Under the pieces are notes generated by a model. It was not told where the DNA came from, ran no database searches, and worked only from the letters and a program-made list of their open reading frames with translations. A DNA stretch of 64,000 nucleotides, from assembly GCA_963824805.1 (NCBI GenBank), contig CAWGQZ010000003.1, forward strand, positions 24,367-88,366. The letters are read 5' to 3'. The stretch is from DATBAT01 sp963824805 (GTDB lineage: Bacteria > Acidobacteriota > Terriglobia > Terriglobales > Acidobacteriaceae). Within the stretch, counting starts at the first letter, position 1; each line of letters starts with the position of its first letter. Below are positions 46,153-56,665 of the stretch, piece after piece. A program made the translations under genes and the position numbers.

Positions 46153-48368
46153 ATGAAAAAGTCATACAGCCGCCGGCAGATGTTGCGCACCATGAGCGCG
46201 GCGTCCGCAGGCCTGCTTGTGTCCCAGAATGTGAGTGCGTTGGGATTCGACGCCAAGGGAATTGAGATCCAGGTCAGTTCCGTGAGCGCCCATACCGTGC
46301 GGTTGAGCGTGCTTCCGATCGATCATGGAAAGGTCGGAACCATTCCCAACGATGGATCGCTGACCAGAAGTTCATGGGGGGTCCCCAGCCACCAAGATAC
46401 GTAACGCGCTCTTCCGAATCCGTTCGAGCTGGAGAACTTTTGGTCAGCGTCTCTCGCGATCCGCTGGTCTTCGCGGTAAGTACTTCCAAAGGAGAAATCA
46501 TCCAGCGAATCCTGGTCGATGAACAGAAGGGAACCGTTTCATTTACCACCGGTAACACACCCTTGCTCGGATTGGGAGAAGGCGGCCCTCAATTCGATCG
46601 CCGAGGTTCGATTGACGCCATGCGTAGCGGACAAGGCGGCTATCGCCTGGCAACCCATGGCGGCCGGGTGCCGGTTCCTTGGATCATCGGTACGTCAGGA
46701 TGGGCGCTTTTCTTTCATCAGCCGTACGGCAGTTTCGATTTCTCCGGCACAGAAAGCAAATTCCGGCCCTTCGGCGATCCATTGCCACTCGATATTCTCG
46801 TGGTTGCCGCTAGGGACCCGAAAATCATTATGGCTGAGTATGCGCGGCTCACCGGATTCGCGGAAAAGCCTCCCCTATGGAGCTTCGGATATCAGCAATC
46901 GCACCGTACCTTGGCCAGCCGGGAAGAAGTTCTAGAAGAGGCCAGAACATTCCGTGAGAAAAAACTCCCTTGCGACACCATGATCTATCTGGGCACGGGA
47001 TTTTGCCCGTCGGGATGGAATACTGAAAATGGATCGTTCGCCTGGAACTCGCGTGTGTTCCCGATCCGAAAGGAATCATCGAGCAACTCCACGAAGACAA
47101 TTTCCGCGTTGCGTTGCACGCGGTAATCCTCTCCGACAAACTCCGCGGCACCGTCCACGAACCATGCGACCTTTCTCGATTCGACGAGCAGAGCGCCAGT
47201 TGCCATTGGGATATGCATCGCAAAGATTTCTCTATGGGCGTCGATGGCTGGTGGCCGGACGAAGGCGATCCCTTGGACATTCCTTCGCGTCTGGTGAGGA
47301 ACCGGATGTACTGGGACGGCCCGCAGATCGACCGCCCCAATGAACGCCCTTTTGCTCTTCATCGCAATGGCTATGCCGGTATGCAGCGTTACGGATCATT
47401 CTTATGGTCGGGCGACGTGGACTCGCGATGGGAGACCCTGAAGACGCAGGTGCCGATCGCCATTAATTCCGCGTTGACCGGTATTCCGTTCTGGGGTACG
47501 GATATTGGGGGCTTTGTTCCGACTGATGAATTCACTGCCGAACTCTATTTGCGCTGGTTTCAGTTCGGCGCGTTCTGTCCACTCTTTCGCTTGCCACGGA
47601 CGCACTTGGAAACTGCGGCTGCCCTGGGGATGGAACACCGGCGATCCCGGTCCGGTCGAGATCAGCAGCTACAAGCAAGGCGCGATTCCAGAGGCGAACC
47701 AACTGCATAATCCTGAGGTCGAGCCGATCTGCCGCAAATATCTCGAACTGCGCTACCGGCTTCTCCCTTACCTCTATAGCGCCGTACATCAATGCGCCAC
47801 TACCGGTATGCCCATACTTCGCGCGCTGTGGCTCCACTATCCGGAAGATCCGAAGGCTGTGGCCTGCGACAACCAGTATCTTTGGGGAGAAAATATCCTG
47901 GTGGCGCCGGTGGTTGAGAAGGACGTAACTTCGCGAAAAGTTTATCTACCGCAAGGAGATTGGTTTGACTTTTGGAGCGGTGAACGGATTACAGGTGGCC
48001 GCGACCTCAGCCGCGCTGTCGATTTGGAAACCATGCCGCTCTTTGTGAGGGCAGGAGCAATTCTGCCACTGGGGCCCGTGAAACAATATGTCGACGAGAA
48101 AATTGACCAGCCGGTTTCGATCTCGATCTATCCCGGTTCCGACGCGTCGTTCCTGTTGTATGAAGACGATGGCAAGTCATTCAACTACAGAAGAGGTGAG
48201 TGGACAGGCACGAAGATGAAATGGAATGACGAGAGCCGGACACTGACAATGCAATTGGAGCCGGGATCGCGAATGCTACCGTCACTCCGCCGCAAGCTTG
48301 AAATAAGACTGCAGGAAAAATTTCAAACCGTGGAGTTTGATGGAGGTCCGGTGGAAGTTAAATTCTAG
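46153..48368 (+). pseudogene. GH31 alpha-glycosidase, three frameshifts
   Basis: Four overlapping frames together encode about 738 residues of a Tat-exported (SRRQMLRTM) GH31 enzyme. The catalytic core is present: nucleophile Asp in GVDGWWPDEGD (codon 47243) and acid/base Asp in WSGDVDSRWE (codon 47414), then WGTDIGGF and LPYLYSAVHQ. Breaks lie in the G-run at 46375-46380, in TTCCCG at about 47061 and at about 47591 (FR then HGRTWKLRLPWGWNTG). GH31 includes alpha-xylosidases and alpha-glucosidases; the GWWPDEGD form and the arabinose-enzyme neighbours fit hemicellulose side chains, but specificity is inference. All breaks are single-base, so sequence error is possible. Confidence 0.8.
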
Positions 48369-48382
48369 AATCATTTGCCCCA

Positions 48383-49903
48383 GTGAGTACAAGTCAACGC
48401 ATGATGAGCGATTTCCGCCCCGTGTTCCTATTTCTACTTGTCGGTATTGTGGTCTTTCTGTTTCCCGCTGGGACACTCGCGCAGGTTTCTAACTCTGCCG
48501 GCATCGAGTCTGCACTGCGTAGCGGCCAGTTCGAGCAGGCAATCGAACTCATTCACGCCGCCCTTCAGCAATCTCCTAAAGATGCCAAACTTCTGACGCT
48601 GGAAGGCCTCGCCTTATCACAAACAGGTAAGCAAAAGGAGGCGCTTGACGCCTACAACGCCGCACTGACACTCTCCCCCAACAATCTGGCCGCGCTGGAA
48701 GGTGCGGCTCAATTGGAATATGAGGCCAAGAGCAAACGAGCGATAGCGCTGCTAAATCGAATCCTGGCGATAGATCCGAAAAATGAAACCAGCCACGCCA
48801 TGTTGGCGGCAATGGCATACCAGGCGCATGATTGTGCGACCGCGGTAAAGCACTTCCATGAGAGTGAGTCGGCGGTCACGGCGCAGCCAGCAGCGTTACG
48901 AGGCTACGGCGCTTGCCTGATGCGCCTGCGACGCGCCGGGGAAGCAGTTTCCATCTTCGAAAAGCTAGCTTCAATTACCCCCAACGACCCGCACGCACCC
49001 TACAACCTTGCGGTTGCTCAGTTGGAGGCAAACCAAAGCCAAAACGCTTTGGCAACGCTGCAGCCTTTGATGGCGCATGATTCACCGGATGCCGACGTCC
49101 TCGCTCTGGCCTCTGAAGCTTACGAGAAGGTGGGCGATACTCCTCACGCCGTGGAAACGCTACGGCAGGCAATACTGGCGAATCCGGCCAATGCAAAGTA
49201 TTACCTGGATTTTGCCACGTTGTCCTACAATCACAATTCTTACCAGGTCGGCATTGACGTCATCGACGCCGGGCTCAAGGAACTTCCAAAATCGGCAGAG
49301 TTATACGTCGCCCGGGGAATCCTGTACATACAACTCGGGCAGTACGACAAGGGCGGAGCTGACTTTGAGGCTGCCCACAAGCTGGACCCTTCGCAAGCCT
49401 CGGCATCTCTTGCCCAGGGATTGGCGCAGATGCAGGAGAGCAAGCTTGACCAGGCCCTGAAGACGGTGGAAGCGCAGCTAGCTCAGCATCCCAACGATTC
49501 CTTCCTGCATTACCTGAAAGCCGAAATTATTTCGCGAAATGGAGCACCCGCGGGTTCCGAAGCATTTAAGGCTGCCGTGGCATCAGCGTCGCGCGCGGTG
49601 CAGTTGAAACCCGACTTCACCTTGGCGCGCAACGTTATGGGGAGTCTCTACCTCAAATCAGGCCAGGTCGATAAGGCCATCGAACAAAGCCGGGAAGCGA
49701 TCCGCTACGACCCGTCCGACGAGGTCGCGCTGTACCACCTGATGCAAGGATTGCGCCGCACCAAAGATCCCAAGGGTGAACTTCCAGCTCTCACTAAACG
49801 TCTCGCCGCCGCCCGCGAGCAATCCAAACAAAAAGAAGCTTCGGAGAGCCGCTACCGATTGTATGAGCCGGATGCTCAGCAATCCGAGCCGCAGTCGAAG
49901 TAG
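48383..49903 (+). CDS. Secreted TPR protein (paralogue of 51441 gene)
   Basis: Protein of 506 residues with a signal peptide (helix about 12-30, ending TLAQ) and about 11 TPR units. The last third ends in a charged tail. It matches the gene at 51441-52916 along its whole length, e.g. ALELVHAALQKSPGDPRL there and AIELIHAALQQSPKDAKL here, ACLMRLRRAGEAV here and TCLMRLKEFDRAA there. GTG 48383 is the start. It follows GH31 by 14 bases in the CRTAC1 operon. Probably periplasmic scaffolding of the utilisation system; inference. Confidence 0.85.
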   Translation: MSTSQRMMSDFRPVFLFLLVGIVVFLFPAGTLAQVSNSAGIESALRSGQFEQAIELIHAALQQSPKDAKLLTLEGLALSQTGKQKEALDAYNAALTLSPNNLAALEGAAQLEYEAKSKRAIALLNRILAIDPKNETSHAMLAAMAYQAHDCATAVKHFHESESAVTAQPAALRGYGACLMRLRRAGEAVSIFEKLASITPNDPHAPYNLAVAQLEANQSQNALATLQPLMAHDSPDADVLALASEAYEKVGDTPHAVETLRQAILANPANAKYYLDFATLSYNHNSYQVGIDVIDAGLKELPKSAELYVARGILYIQLGQYDKGGADFEAAHKLDPSQASASLAQGLAQMQESKLDQALKTVEAQLAQHPNDSFLHYLKAEIISRNGAPAGSEAFKAAVASASRAVQLKPDFTLARNVMGSLYLKSGQVDKAIEQSREAIRYDPSDEVALYHLMQGLRRTKDPKGELPALTKRLAAAREQSKQKEASESRYRLYEPDAQQSEPQSK

Positions 49904-49922
49904 AGATTGCGAGCTAGATAGA

Positions 49923-50438
49923 ATGCTGTCGATGATCTCACGCAAGCTAGTGATGTCGGGATTTCTGGTGATTTTTAGCATCAGCAGTTCTTTTACTCGT
50001 GACGCTTGGATTGTCCGTCAAGACGGGGTCGGACCGGTCAAGATTGGTATGAGCCTGGCGAAGCTGAATACTGTTCTCCATGAAAAGTTCAGGATGCCGA
50101 AAAACAAAGGCGACCAGGGATGTTTCTACGTCAAATCCAAAGGGCATCCGCACGTGTTGTTCATGATCGAAGATGGACAGCTTGCGCGGGTCGATGTGAA
50201 CGCTGCCGGTCCCGCGACTTCCAAAGGGGTGCATGTCGGTGACTCTGAGGAACAGGTGAAGCAAATTTACGGTAGCGCCCTTCAGATTGGACCGCACCAT
50301 TACACGGACGGTCACTACTTGACCATCAAGTCGCCTTCAGGCCGGTACGGAATTAGGTTCGAAACCGAAAAAGGAAAGGTCGAACGCTTCTACGCGGGCA
50401 AGTTTCAGTCAATTCAATATGTGGAGGGCTGCCAGTAG
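49923..50438 (+). CDS. Small secreted hypothetical protein
   Basis: Protein of 171 residues from ATG 49923, 19 bases after the TPR stop. Signal peptide (helix FLVIFSISSSF, cleaved around FTRDA). The mature part reads WIVRQDGVGPVKIGMSLAKLN then GCFYVKSKGHPHVLFMIEDGQLARVDV, a secreted fold widespread among hypothetical proteins with two cysteines (GCFYV, EGCQ) that may be paired. No function known. Last gene of the plus-strand operon. Confidence 0.65.
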   Translation: MLSMISRKLVMSGFLVIFSISSSFTRDAWIVRQDGVGPVKIGMSLAKLNTVLHEKFRMPKNKGDQGCFYVKSKGHPHVLFMIEDGQLARVDVNAAGPATSKGVHVGDSEEQVKQIYGSALQIGPHHYTDGHYLTIKSPSGRYGIRFETEKGKVERFYAGKFQSIQYVEGCQ

Positions 50439-50496
50439 AAGAAAACGCTGTTGCCAGCCTCACCGGGTGAGTCTGCCTATTCATGCCCAAACCCTC

Positions 50497-51365
50497 TTAC
50501 TCCACAGGTGGGAACGCAACCTCAATGGTCGTCTCGATTTCTACCGGTGGTGCCCCGCTAATTCTGTATTCCCACCACGTAACCGCCTCGATCGCGGCCT
50601 GCGCCAGCAGTTGCGGTCCGGACACGTACTTTAATTCGTGCGCCCTTCCGTCTGTACCGATCACTCCGTGAAGCACCACGGTGCCCGAAATATTCGCAAC
50701 CTGAGCTTCGTGAGGAATTTCCGGATCACTCTATAAACCAATGACTTTGCTTCTTCCGCACCATCTACATGAATGCGCCGCGGCGGCATGTTCCACGCAG
50801 AAGGTTGTTCCTCCGCAACCGGGAGAAGCGAAGCTTCCTCTTCGGGAAGCGGCATCACCCAAACTGTGAATGTGAGATCCTGATCGGTGTAGTGTCCGGT
50901 GATCTGCCAACATCCGAACAACGGAATGTCGATGCCGCCCATGATCGCGGCGTGCTCGTCGCCGTCGGGGAATCCGCCAATCTCCTCGATGTTGACGAAA
51001 GCAGGCGCCGGGCCGTCCAGCCTTTTCCCGGTCACGGTCAGTGGCCCGTCGTCATCCCTGAAATATCCACCCCAGGGAAGCTTGTTGCTGTAAGCGAAGT
51101 CGCCCGGTTGGCGGGGCTTCAGTCCGCGCCAAACGCCGTCGACCGGCAACAGAGTCCAGAGCTTTTTCGTGCCATAGGCCCTAACCTTGCCATCGGACGC
51201 AATTCCCATGCGGTTGGCAGGAATGGGATCGGAAATTGATTCGGAAGGCAGAGTGACCGCGCAATTTTGCGGGATATCGCTAGTCATTCCCGCAGAGAAG
51301 GTTGCGCTGAATGCCAGGCCAAGAGCTGCGGCTGCGAAGACCGGGGCTGAACCGGGAAGGAACAT
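50497..51365 (-). CDS. Secreted protein with C-terminal TonB domain, one frameshift
   Basis: The first frame (51365-50661) starts with a signal or anchor helix (APVFAAAALGLAFSATFSAG) and an unrecognised beta-rich domain, and near its end reads SLVYRV. Restoring one C near 50724 continues IPEIPHEAQVANISGTVVLHGVIGTDGRA... (given in part: ISGTVVLHGVIGTDG) to AAIEAVTWWEYRISGAPP and a stop at 50497. That is a TonB C-terminal domain, which contacts TonB-dependent receptors. A LacI-like operator is 22 bases before the start. It follows the TPR and receptor genes on the same strand, so it may energise or signal to the receptor at 53000-56365. Confidence 0.75.
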
Positions 51366-51387
51366 AGATGCTTCCTTAAAGACCTAT

Positions 51388-51399
51388 ATAAACGTTTAG
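51388..51399. promoter_or_regulatory. LacI/cre-like operator before the TonB-domain gene
   Basis: ATAAACGTTTAG, 22 bases upstream of the start at 51365, nearly symmetric around ACGT. Same core as 41592, 44186 and 56397. Confidence 0.5.
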
Positions 51400-51440
51400 A
51401 CGCAAGAAAAGCCAAAGGCTATCAGAATTTAATCGTTTCT

Positions 51441-52916
51441 CTAAGGCTGGCTATCATCGGCCAGGCGGAAGCGGTTGCGTTCACTTTCTTCGCGGGCGCT
51501 CTCCCGCCGAAGCTTGGCCAGCCGCTTCACCAACTCGGAGGTTTCCTGATTGTCACCCTCCTTCCGCAGAGCTTGAATCAGTCGGTAAACGGCGCTCTGG
51601 TCAGTGGAGTCGATCTTCAGTGCCAATCTGCATTCTTGCGCGGCTGCTCTGTAGTCTCCGGACCGTAAATAGAGTTTGGCAAGCACATCATGGGCCGGGC
51701 CAAGGGTGGGTTGTAACGAAACGGCCTTCTTGGCGGAACGCATCGCGGTTGCAAATTCCGGAGAGGGTGGCCCAAATCCCTTCTGGGCAAGAATGTCTCC
51801 TTGCAGATAGAGCAACGCGGGGTCGTTCGGCCTTCTTGCTAATCGTTCCTGAACCGATGCCAGCGCCTGGTCCAAATCGTTTTTCTGCATCGCCGCCAAT
51901 CCTTGCGCAGCGGTACTCAATGATTGGCTGGGATCCAGATCGTTGGCTTTTTCGAAGTCAGCCTGCGCTTTGTCATACTGGTCGAGTTGTGCGTACAAAA
52001 CTCCTCGCGCCAGATAGAGCGCCGATGCGTTGGGTTCTTGTGTGATGCCGTCACTCACGACATTGATGCCGACGTCATTGGATTGGTGGGCCGCCGACAT
52101 CAACGCAAAGTCCACGTACAGATTTACATTGTGCGGATCCAGCAAGATCGCCTGCTGTAACAGCTTGACGGCTTCCGGAGTATTACGTGCGTCTTCCTGG
52201 GCCGTCGCCGCCAACTCCAGGGTCTGCGAATCCGGTTTGGCTTGCAGTAGAGGTCCTAACGTCGAGAGTGCCTGCTGTGGCTGGCCACCCCTTAGCTGGA
52301 CAGCCGCCAATACCTGGCGTTCCCGGGAGTCATTCGGGCTTAGCAACAATGCCCGCTGCAGCGCTTGCGCCGCGCGATCGAATTCTTTTAGCCGCATCAG
52401 GCAGGTTGCGTAGGCATGAAGTCCTTCGAGTTGGGAATCGAATAACGCTCCCGCCTTCTCGAAGTGAGCTGTAGCAAGCTGACAGTCTCCTCGCTGGTAC
52501 GCAACGATTGCCAGCATGCCGTGACTGGTTGCGTCTTGCGGTTGTAACCGCAGCAGGTGCTGCAGCAGTGGGATTGCCGCGACGCTGCTCGCCTCATATT
52601 CGATTTGGGCTGCGCCATGCAAAGCGGGAATGGCGTTCGGTGCGATCTTGAGTGCGTGATGAAAGGAATCCAGGGCATTCTTCTTGTTGCCCTGGGCGGA
52701 GTAGATGGCGCCTTGCAACGTCCACAAACGCGGATCACCCGGAGATTTCTGCAAGGCGGCGTGGACCAACTCTAGTGCCCTGGTGGAATCGTGGCTCTGG
52801 AGTTCCGCCTGAATTTGGGCGACTACATTATCCGCACTCTGGGAGAATCCAGAGGACCAGAGGAGCAGCATTAAAACTGCAATGGAAAGAAGCCTTCGGG
52901 AAACTGTGCACGTCAT
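51441..52916 (-). CDS. Secreted TPR protein (paralogue of 48383 gene)
   Basis: Protein of 491 residues from ATG 52916 (GTG 52931 is an alternative), with a signal peptide ending GFSQS and about 11 TPR units. It aligns over its full length with the TPR protein at 48383 (shared GVLYAQLDQYDKAQADFEKA / GILYIQLGQYDKGGADFEAA pattern and similar charged tails). It lies 84 bases after the stop of the second receptor, beyond a terminator, and is followed by the TonB-domain gene. Confidence 0.85.
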   Translation of the reverse strand: MTCTVSRRLLSIAVLMLLLWSSGFSQSADNVVAQIQAELQSHDSTRALELVHAALQKSPGDPRLWTLQGAIYSAQGNKKNALDSFHHALKIAPNAIPALHGAAQIEYEASSVAAIPLLQHLLRLQPQDATSHGMLAIVAYQRGDCQLATAHFEKAGALFDSQLEGLHAYATCLMRLKEFDRAAQALQRALLLSPNDSRERQVLAAVQLRGGQPQQALSTLGPLLQAKPDSQTLELAATAQEDARNTPEAVKLLQQAILLDPHNVNLYVDFALMSAAHQSNDVGINVVSDGITQEPNASALYLARGVLYAQLDQYDKAQADFEKANDLDPSQSLSTAAQGLAAMQKNDLDQALASVQERLARRPNDPALLYLQGDILAQKGFGPPSPEFATAMRSAKKAVSLQPTLGPAHDVLAKLYLRSGDYRAAAQECRLALKIDSTDQSAVYRLIQALRKEGDNQETSELVKRLAKLRRESAREESERNRFRLADDSQP

Positions 52917-52947
52917 GGCGGCGGCAACCACATACTAAACGAAAGAA

Positions 52948-52970
52948 GCCCCGCTGACTTGCAGCGGGGC
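52948..52970 (-). terminator. Rho-independent terminator of the second receptor gene
   Basis: GCCCCGCTG and its complement form a perfect 9-bp stem with a 5-base loop; on the minus strand it continues TTCTTTCGTTT. It begins 30 bases after the receptor stop. Confidence 0.8.
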
Positions 52971-52999
52971 CATTTAGTTGGTGTGAAAAAGAGAGAGAA

Positions 53000-55900
53000 C
53001 TAGAAAGAAATCTTGCCTCCCAGTTGCCAGAATCGCGGCTCGTGCGAAGCTCTGGCCTGGCCGAAATTCCCATCGGGGAAATTCATATCGATGCCGATGT
53101 TGCCGAGATCCACGTAGTTTGCCCGGTTAAAGAGGTTGAAGATTTCAAACCGGATCTGGAAATTGACCCGTTCCGTAATGCGCGTGTCCTTATAAACGTT
53201 GATGCTGGTTTCAATAAAGTTCGGACCGCGGAACTGCATCGGCTTTTCATTGCCTCCCTGGCCAAAAGCAGGCACCGCAAAGTTGCTCTTGGGGATCGCC
53301 CCGGTGAGCCAGGCCTTGTTGTCGGTTAACTGGCTATAACTGCTCGCATCCGGGTAATCGAGATTGTTCCCGTCCGCGTTGTAGTCGCCGCTGCCGGCCG
53401 CGTACCCCACCGCGTGGTTCGTCGGAGACGGACACGGGGCTGCGGGATCGGTGCATACCGGATGATAGCCGTTGAAATTGGAGGCGGTTAACGGATAACC
53501 AGATTGGAAGATGCTGGTCCCGCTAAGGCCCCACCCGCCGGTTGCCCTGCCCACAAATCCCGATCCGCCATTTAATCCCTTGAATGAATAGTTAAAGCTG
53601 AGAGAGAAGCGGTTAGGCACATCGAAAATGGATGGTCCGTAATAACGAGCAGGATCGAAGGGCGTGGGGTAGGCAAGCCCGTCATCTTTCGAACTTGAGC
53701 GTGTATAGGAAGCGTCAACAAATCCGCGCGAAAAGTGGCCTTTGACGCCAAAGAACACAGCCTGGTAGTTGCCATAGCGGTCGTTGTCGGCGTAGGTGAT
53801 CGCTCCGAAGCTGTGATTGAGTCGTGAAGGGGCGGTGCTGTCGTTGGCGATCAGATCACCGGGCAGCACATTTATGTCGACGCCATAAGATACGTTGCCG
53901 ATCGAGTTGCCATTGGCGACGATATCGTAGGAGTGAGATCCGTTGTAGCCGACGCTGGCCGCGAAGTTGTTGCCGAGTTTTCGCTCCAGCGTTACTGCCC
54001 AAATATTCGCCTTGGGTGACTTCAGAAGCGGATTGATGCCACCGATGGAGAAATTGGTACCGACGACGCCACCCTGCGCGTTAAGCCCGCCAGGGAAAGT
54101 CGGGAATGTAAATCCGAATGGAGGCTTATCGCCGGTGCCGAGGACGAATGCCGACTTAGCATCATTGCCGAAAAACGTAGGCAAAACCAGTCCCGGGGGG
54201 CTGCCGCGGAATTCTTCCTGCACGTTAGCCTGCGTTAGCCAGTTGTTGTAAATGCCAAATCCGCCGCGTACCACCCAGTCGCCCTTGCTGGTGGGATCCC
54301 AAGCGACGCCGACCCGCGGGCTGAAGAGGTTGTTGACCGAGTGCAAGAGGGCATTGTGGGTGGCCTTAGCGTACCCGTTGGCGATCTGCTCCTGTTGCGT
54401 GGTGCCGGTTCCCAGGTAAAAGTTTCCGAAGACCGTCGAATCGCTCTTGGACCAAGGGTTGCCGCTGTCGTCATAGCGTAGTCCGAGGGTCAAGGTCAGG
54501 TTATTTCTTGGCCTTCCAGGTATCTTCCACGAATAGTCCGAAGGTCCTGGAGGCTGCGTCCCAATTCCATAACTGCTGCTGACCGGTCGCAGGGTTATAC
54601 ATGACCCCGTTCATGTTGTTGGGTGTGTCTTGCGCCAGCTTCAGCAGGTTGTCGAAGACGAACTTCGGCTGCGACCACGGCCCCTGGAAGGGCTCGACGT
54701 CGTCTCCGTACCAGCCTTCATAACCGAACTTCAGAGTATGCGTACCTTTTACATGGGTCAGGACGTCACGCCAGTGATAGTTATGTTGAATGAAATCGCC
54801 TTGGGCAAATCCCACACCGTAAGCCTGTCCTGAATCCACATTGATCCCATTCACGGATATCGATGGCACGGTGTAGTCTTTTGCTCCGCTGCCTAGCACA
54901 CCCTCCACCCTGCTCTGCCCCGCGGTAAATTCATTCAGCCAGTAGGGTGAAAAGGTATGCGTCCAGGCAACCTGTCCCGCCACCTGCCAGGTATTGTTCA
55001 AAGCAGAAAACTGTGGCATCGCCGACGGTGCTCCTGTAAAAAGCAGGGTGCGAAAAAGGCTGACGTAGATGCGGTCATTCTTGAAGCCCTGGTCGATGCG
55101 GGCGAAATATTGCGTGCCATTGCGTATAGAGGTTGCGCCAAACGAGCCTTGGTCAATCACGGGCAAACCGCAAGGAACGCCGTTTTGTGTTGGACCGGTT
55201 CCGCAAATCGGATTGCCATCTGCGTCATTGCCGAAAACGTCCTGCGCTGTTTGTGAAACTGTAACGTCTCCCACTCCGACAGGCTGGTAGGTATTCAGGA
55301 TGTGCGTTCCCACCGTGTTGGGGTAATTCGCCTGCGAGAAAGCAATGAACTCAGGCGCCGCGAAAGTCACTCCACCACCGGCGCTGGATGACTGCCGCAG
55401 AGGCTCCACCGCAAAGAAGAAGAAGCTATTGTGGTGCGGAATGATTGGACCACCCCAGAGTGAAATCCATGTTGTTGGAGTGGAATGGCTTGTAGGGCGA
55501 GGTTCCGGAGCTTACGAAGTGCTGGTTGGCGTACATCTTCTGGTAGTTGAAGTAGTCAGAGGCCGAACCATGAAACTTGTCGGTGCCGGACTTTGTCGTA
55601 AACATGGTTTGCAGCCCAGCAGCCCGGCTGTATTCGCTGCTGAAGGTGTTGACCTGAACGCTGGTTTCCTGAATGGCTTCCGGCTGCGGCGTGAGATTTA
55701 AGACGCCCTGCCGAATTCCGCTGGTGACATCCAGGCCGTCAACGACGTATTGGTTATTGTTCTGACCTTGTCCGTTGGCGCTCGCGTCAACCTGTTCTTC
55801 GGTGGAGAAGTTGTCCACGCCCGATGCAGGGCTCCCACCGGCGCTCGTCCCCAAGCCTGACACTCCGGGGGCCAGGGTCACAAGCGTGACCAGGTTGCGG

Positions 55901-56365
55901 CCGATGATTGGCAGTTGCGCCACGGCCTGGTTCTCAAGCGTCATCTGAGTCCGGCTGTCGGCCGTGTCAACCACCGGGGCCTCGGTAGAGACTATGACCG
56001 ATTCGCTCACCGAGCCAACCTTCATGGTGATGGGCAAATTCAGCCGTTGTTCCGTCAGCAAGGTGAAGTTCGCCTCCGCCTTCGGTGAAACCTGCGACCT
56101 CGACCGTGACCTTGTATCTTCCGGGTGCAAGACTCTGGAAGTTAAAATTTCCTTCTGCATCAGTGGTTGTGACCACAGTGACCTGGGTGTCGGTATTTTG
56201 CAGCCGGACTGACGCTTTGGGAACTCCAGCCGCGCTGGGGTCTTGCACGGAGCCTTGTACGCTGCCAGTGAACTGGGCAAGACACAGGCTCGAACAGAGA
56301 AGGGCGGCAAGCAGCACGAAGCCGCTACGCGCAGCAATGGGAAGATGCGAGTACATAGGGTTCAC
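53000..56365 (-). pseudogene. Oar-type TonB-dependent receptor (second), three frameshifts
   Basis: Four frames join into about 1,120 residues. Signal peptide (FVLLAALLCSSLCLAQ), carboxypeptidase-regulatory-like domain (GSVQDPSAAGVPKASVRL), VGSVSESVIVSTEAP linker, plug (LPIIGRNLVTLVTLAPGV) and a beta-barrel ending FGQARASHEPRFWQLGGKISF (shown in part: FWQLGGKISF). Breaks: GF then SPKAEANF at about 56089 in a TTT run; TLG then PIIPHHNSFFFF at about 55454 in a GGGG run; DTWKAK then NLTLTLGLRYDD at about 54505. Each is a single base. A LacI-like site is 32 bases, and a perfect inverted repeat about 170 bases, upstream. Likely the outer-membrane importer of the arabinose-glycan system. Confidence 0.8.
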
Positions 56366-56396
56366 CTTTTCGGGCGCAAAAAAGAATTGCTTGCCA

Positions 56397-56408
56397 GCAA
56401 ACGTTTAC
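56397..56408. promoter_or_regulatory. LacI/cre-like operator before the second receptor
   Basis: GCAAACGTTTAC, 32 bases upstream of the receptor ATG, the most symmetric of the four sites with this core. Confidence 0.55.
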
Positions 56409-56536
56409 CCCGACTACCCTGTTTCGTGCCACGACCGGAGCTCGACAGGGAGCCGATGCACGCGAGAGGTATTTAATGTCTCGACACGCATTTGCTGATT
56501 TGAAAGCACGGTGAGCATAGCGGACTCCATATTTGT

Positions 56537-56562
56537 GCGCATAGTACATCTGTACTATGCGC
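56537..56562. promoter_or_regulatory. Perfect 12-2-12 inverted repeat, probable response-regulator operator
   Basis: The left arm GCGCATAGTACA (56537-56548) and right arm TGTACTATGCGC (56551-56562) are exact complements around a two-base spacer. It lies between the divergent receptor and sensor-triad genes, about 100 bases before the first triad start. The right arm recurs exactly at 60510-60521 before the second GH127 gene. NarL-type regulators bind as dimers to inverted repeats with a short spacer, so the regulator at 59831 is the natural candidate. Confidence 0.65.
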
Positions 56563-56665
56563 TCTCTTGAGAGCCCGTTGTTACAACCCACAGCAAGAGT
56601 ACGGCGAGTAACTTCAGCACACTGTGACGGGCCGCCGTGTCGCGGTCGGAGTAGGTGCAGGGAAT

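Larger units (their letters stand above)
56366..56665. other. Divergent control region, receptor 2 / sensor triad
   Basis: 300 bases between two divergent start codons without a gene. It contains a LacI-like operator near the receptor and a perfect 26-base inverted repeat near the sensor triad, described separately. Confidence 0.7.
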
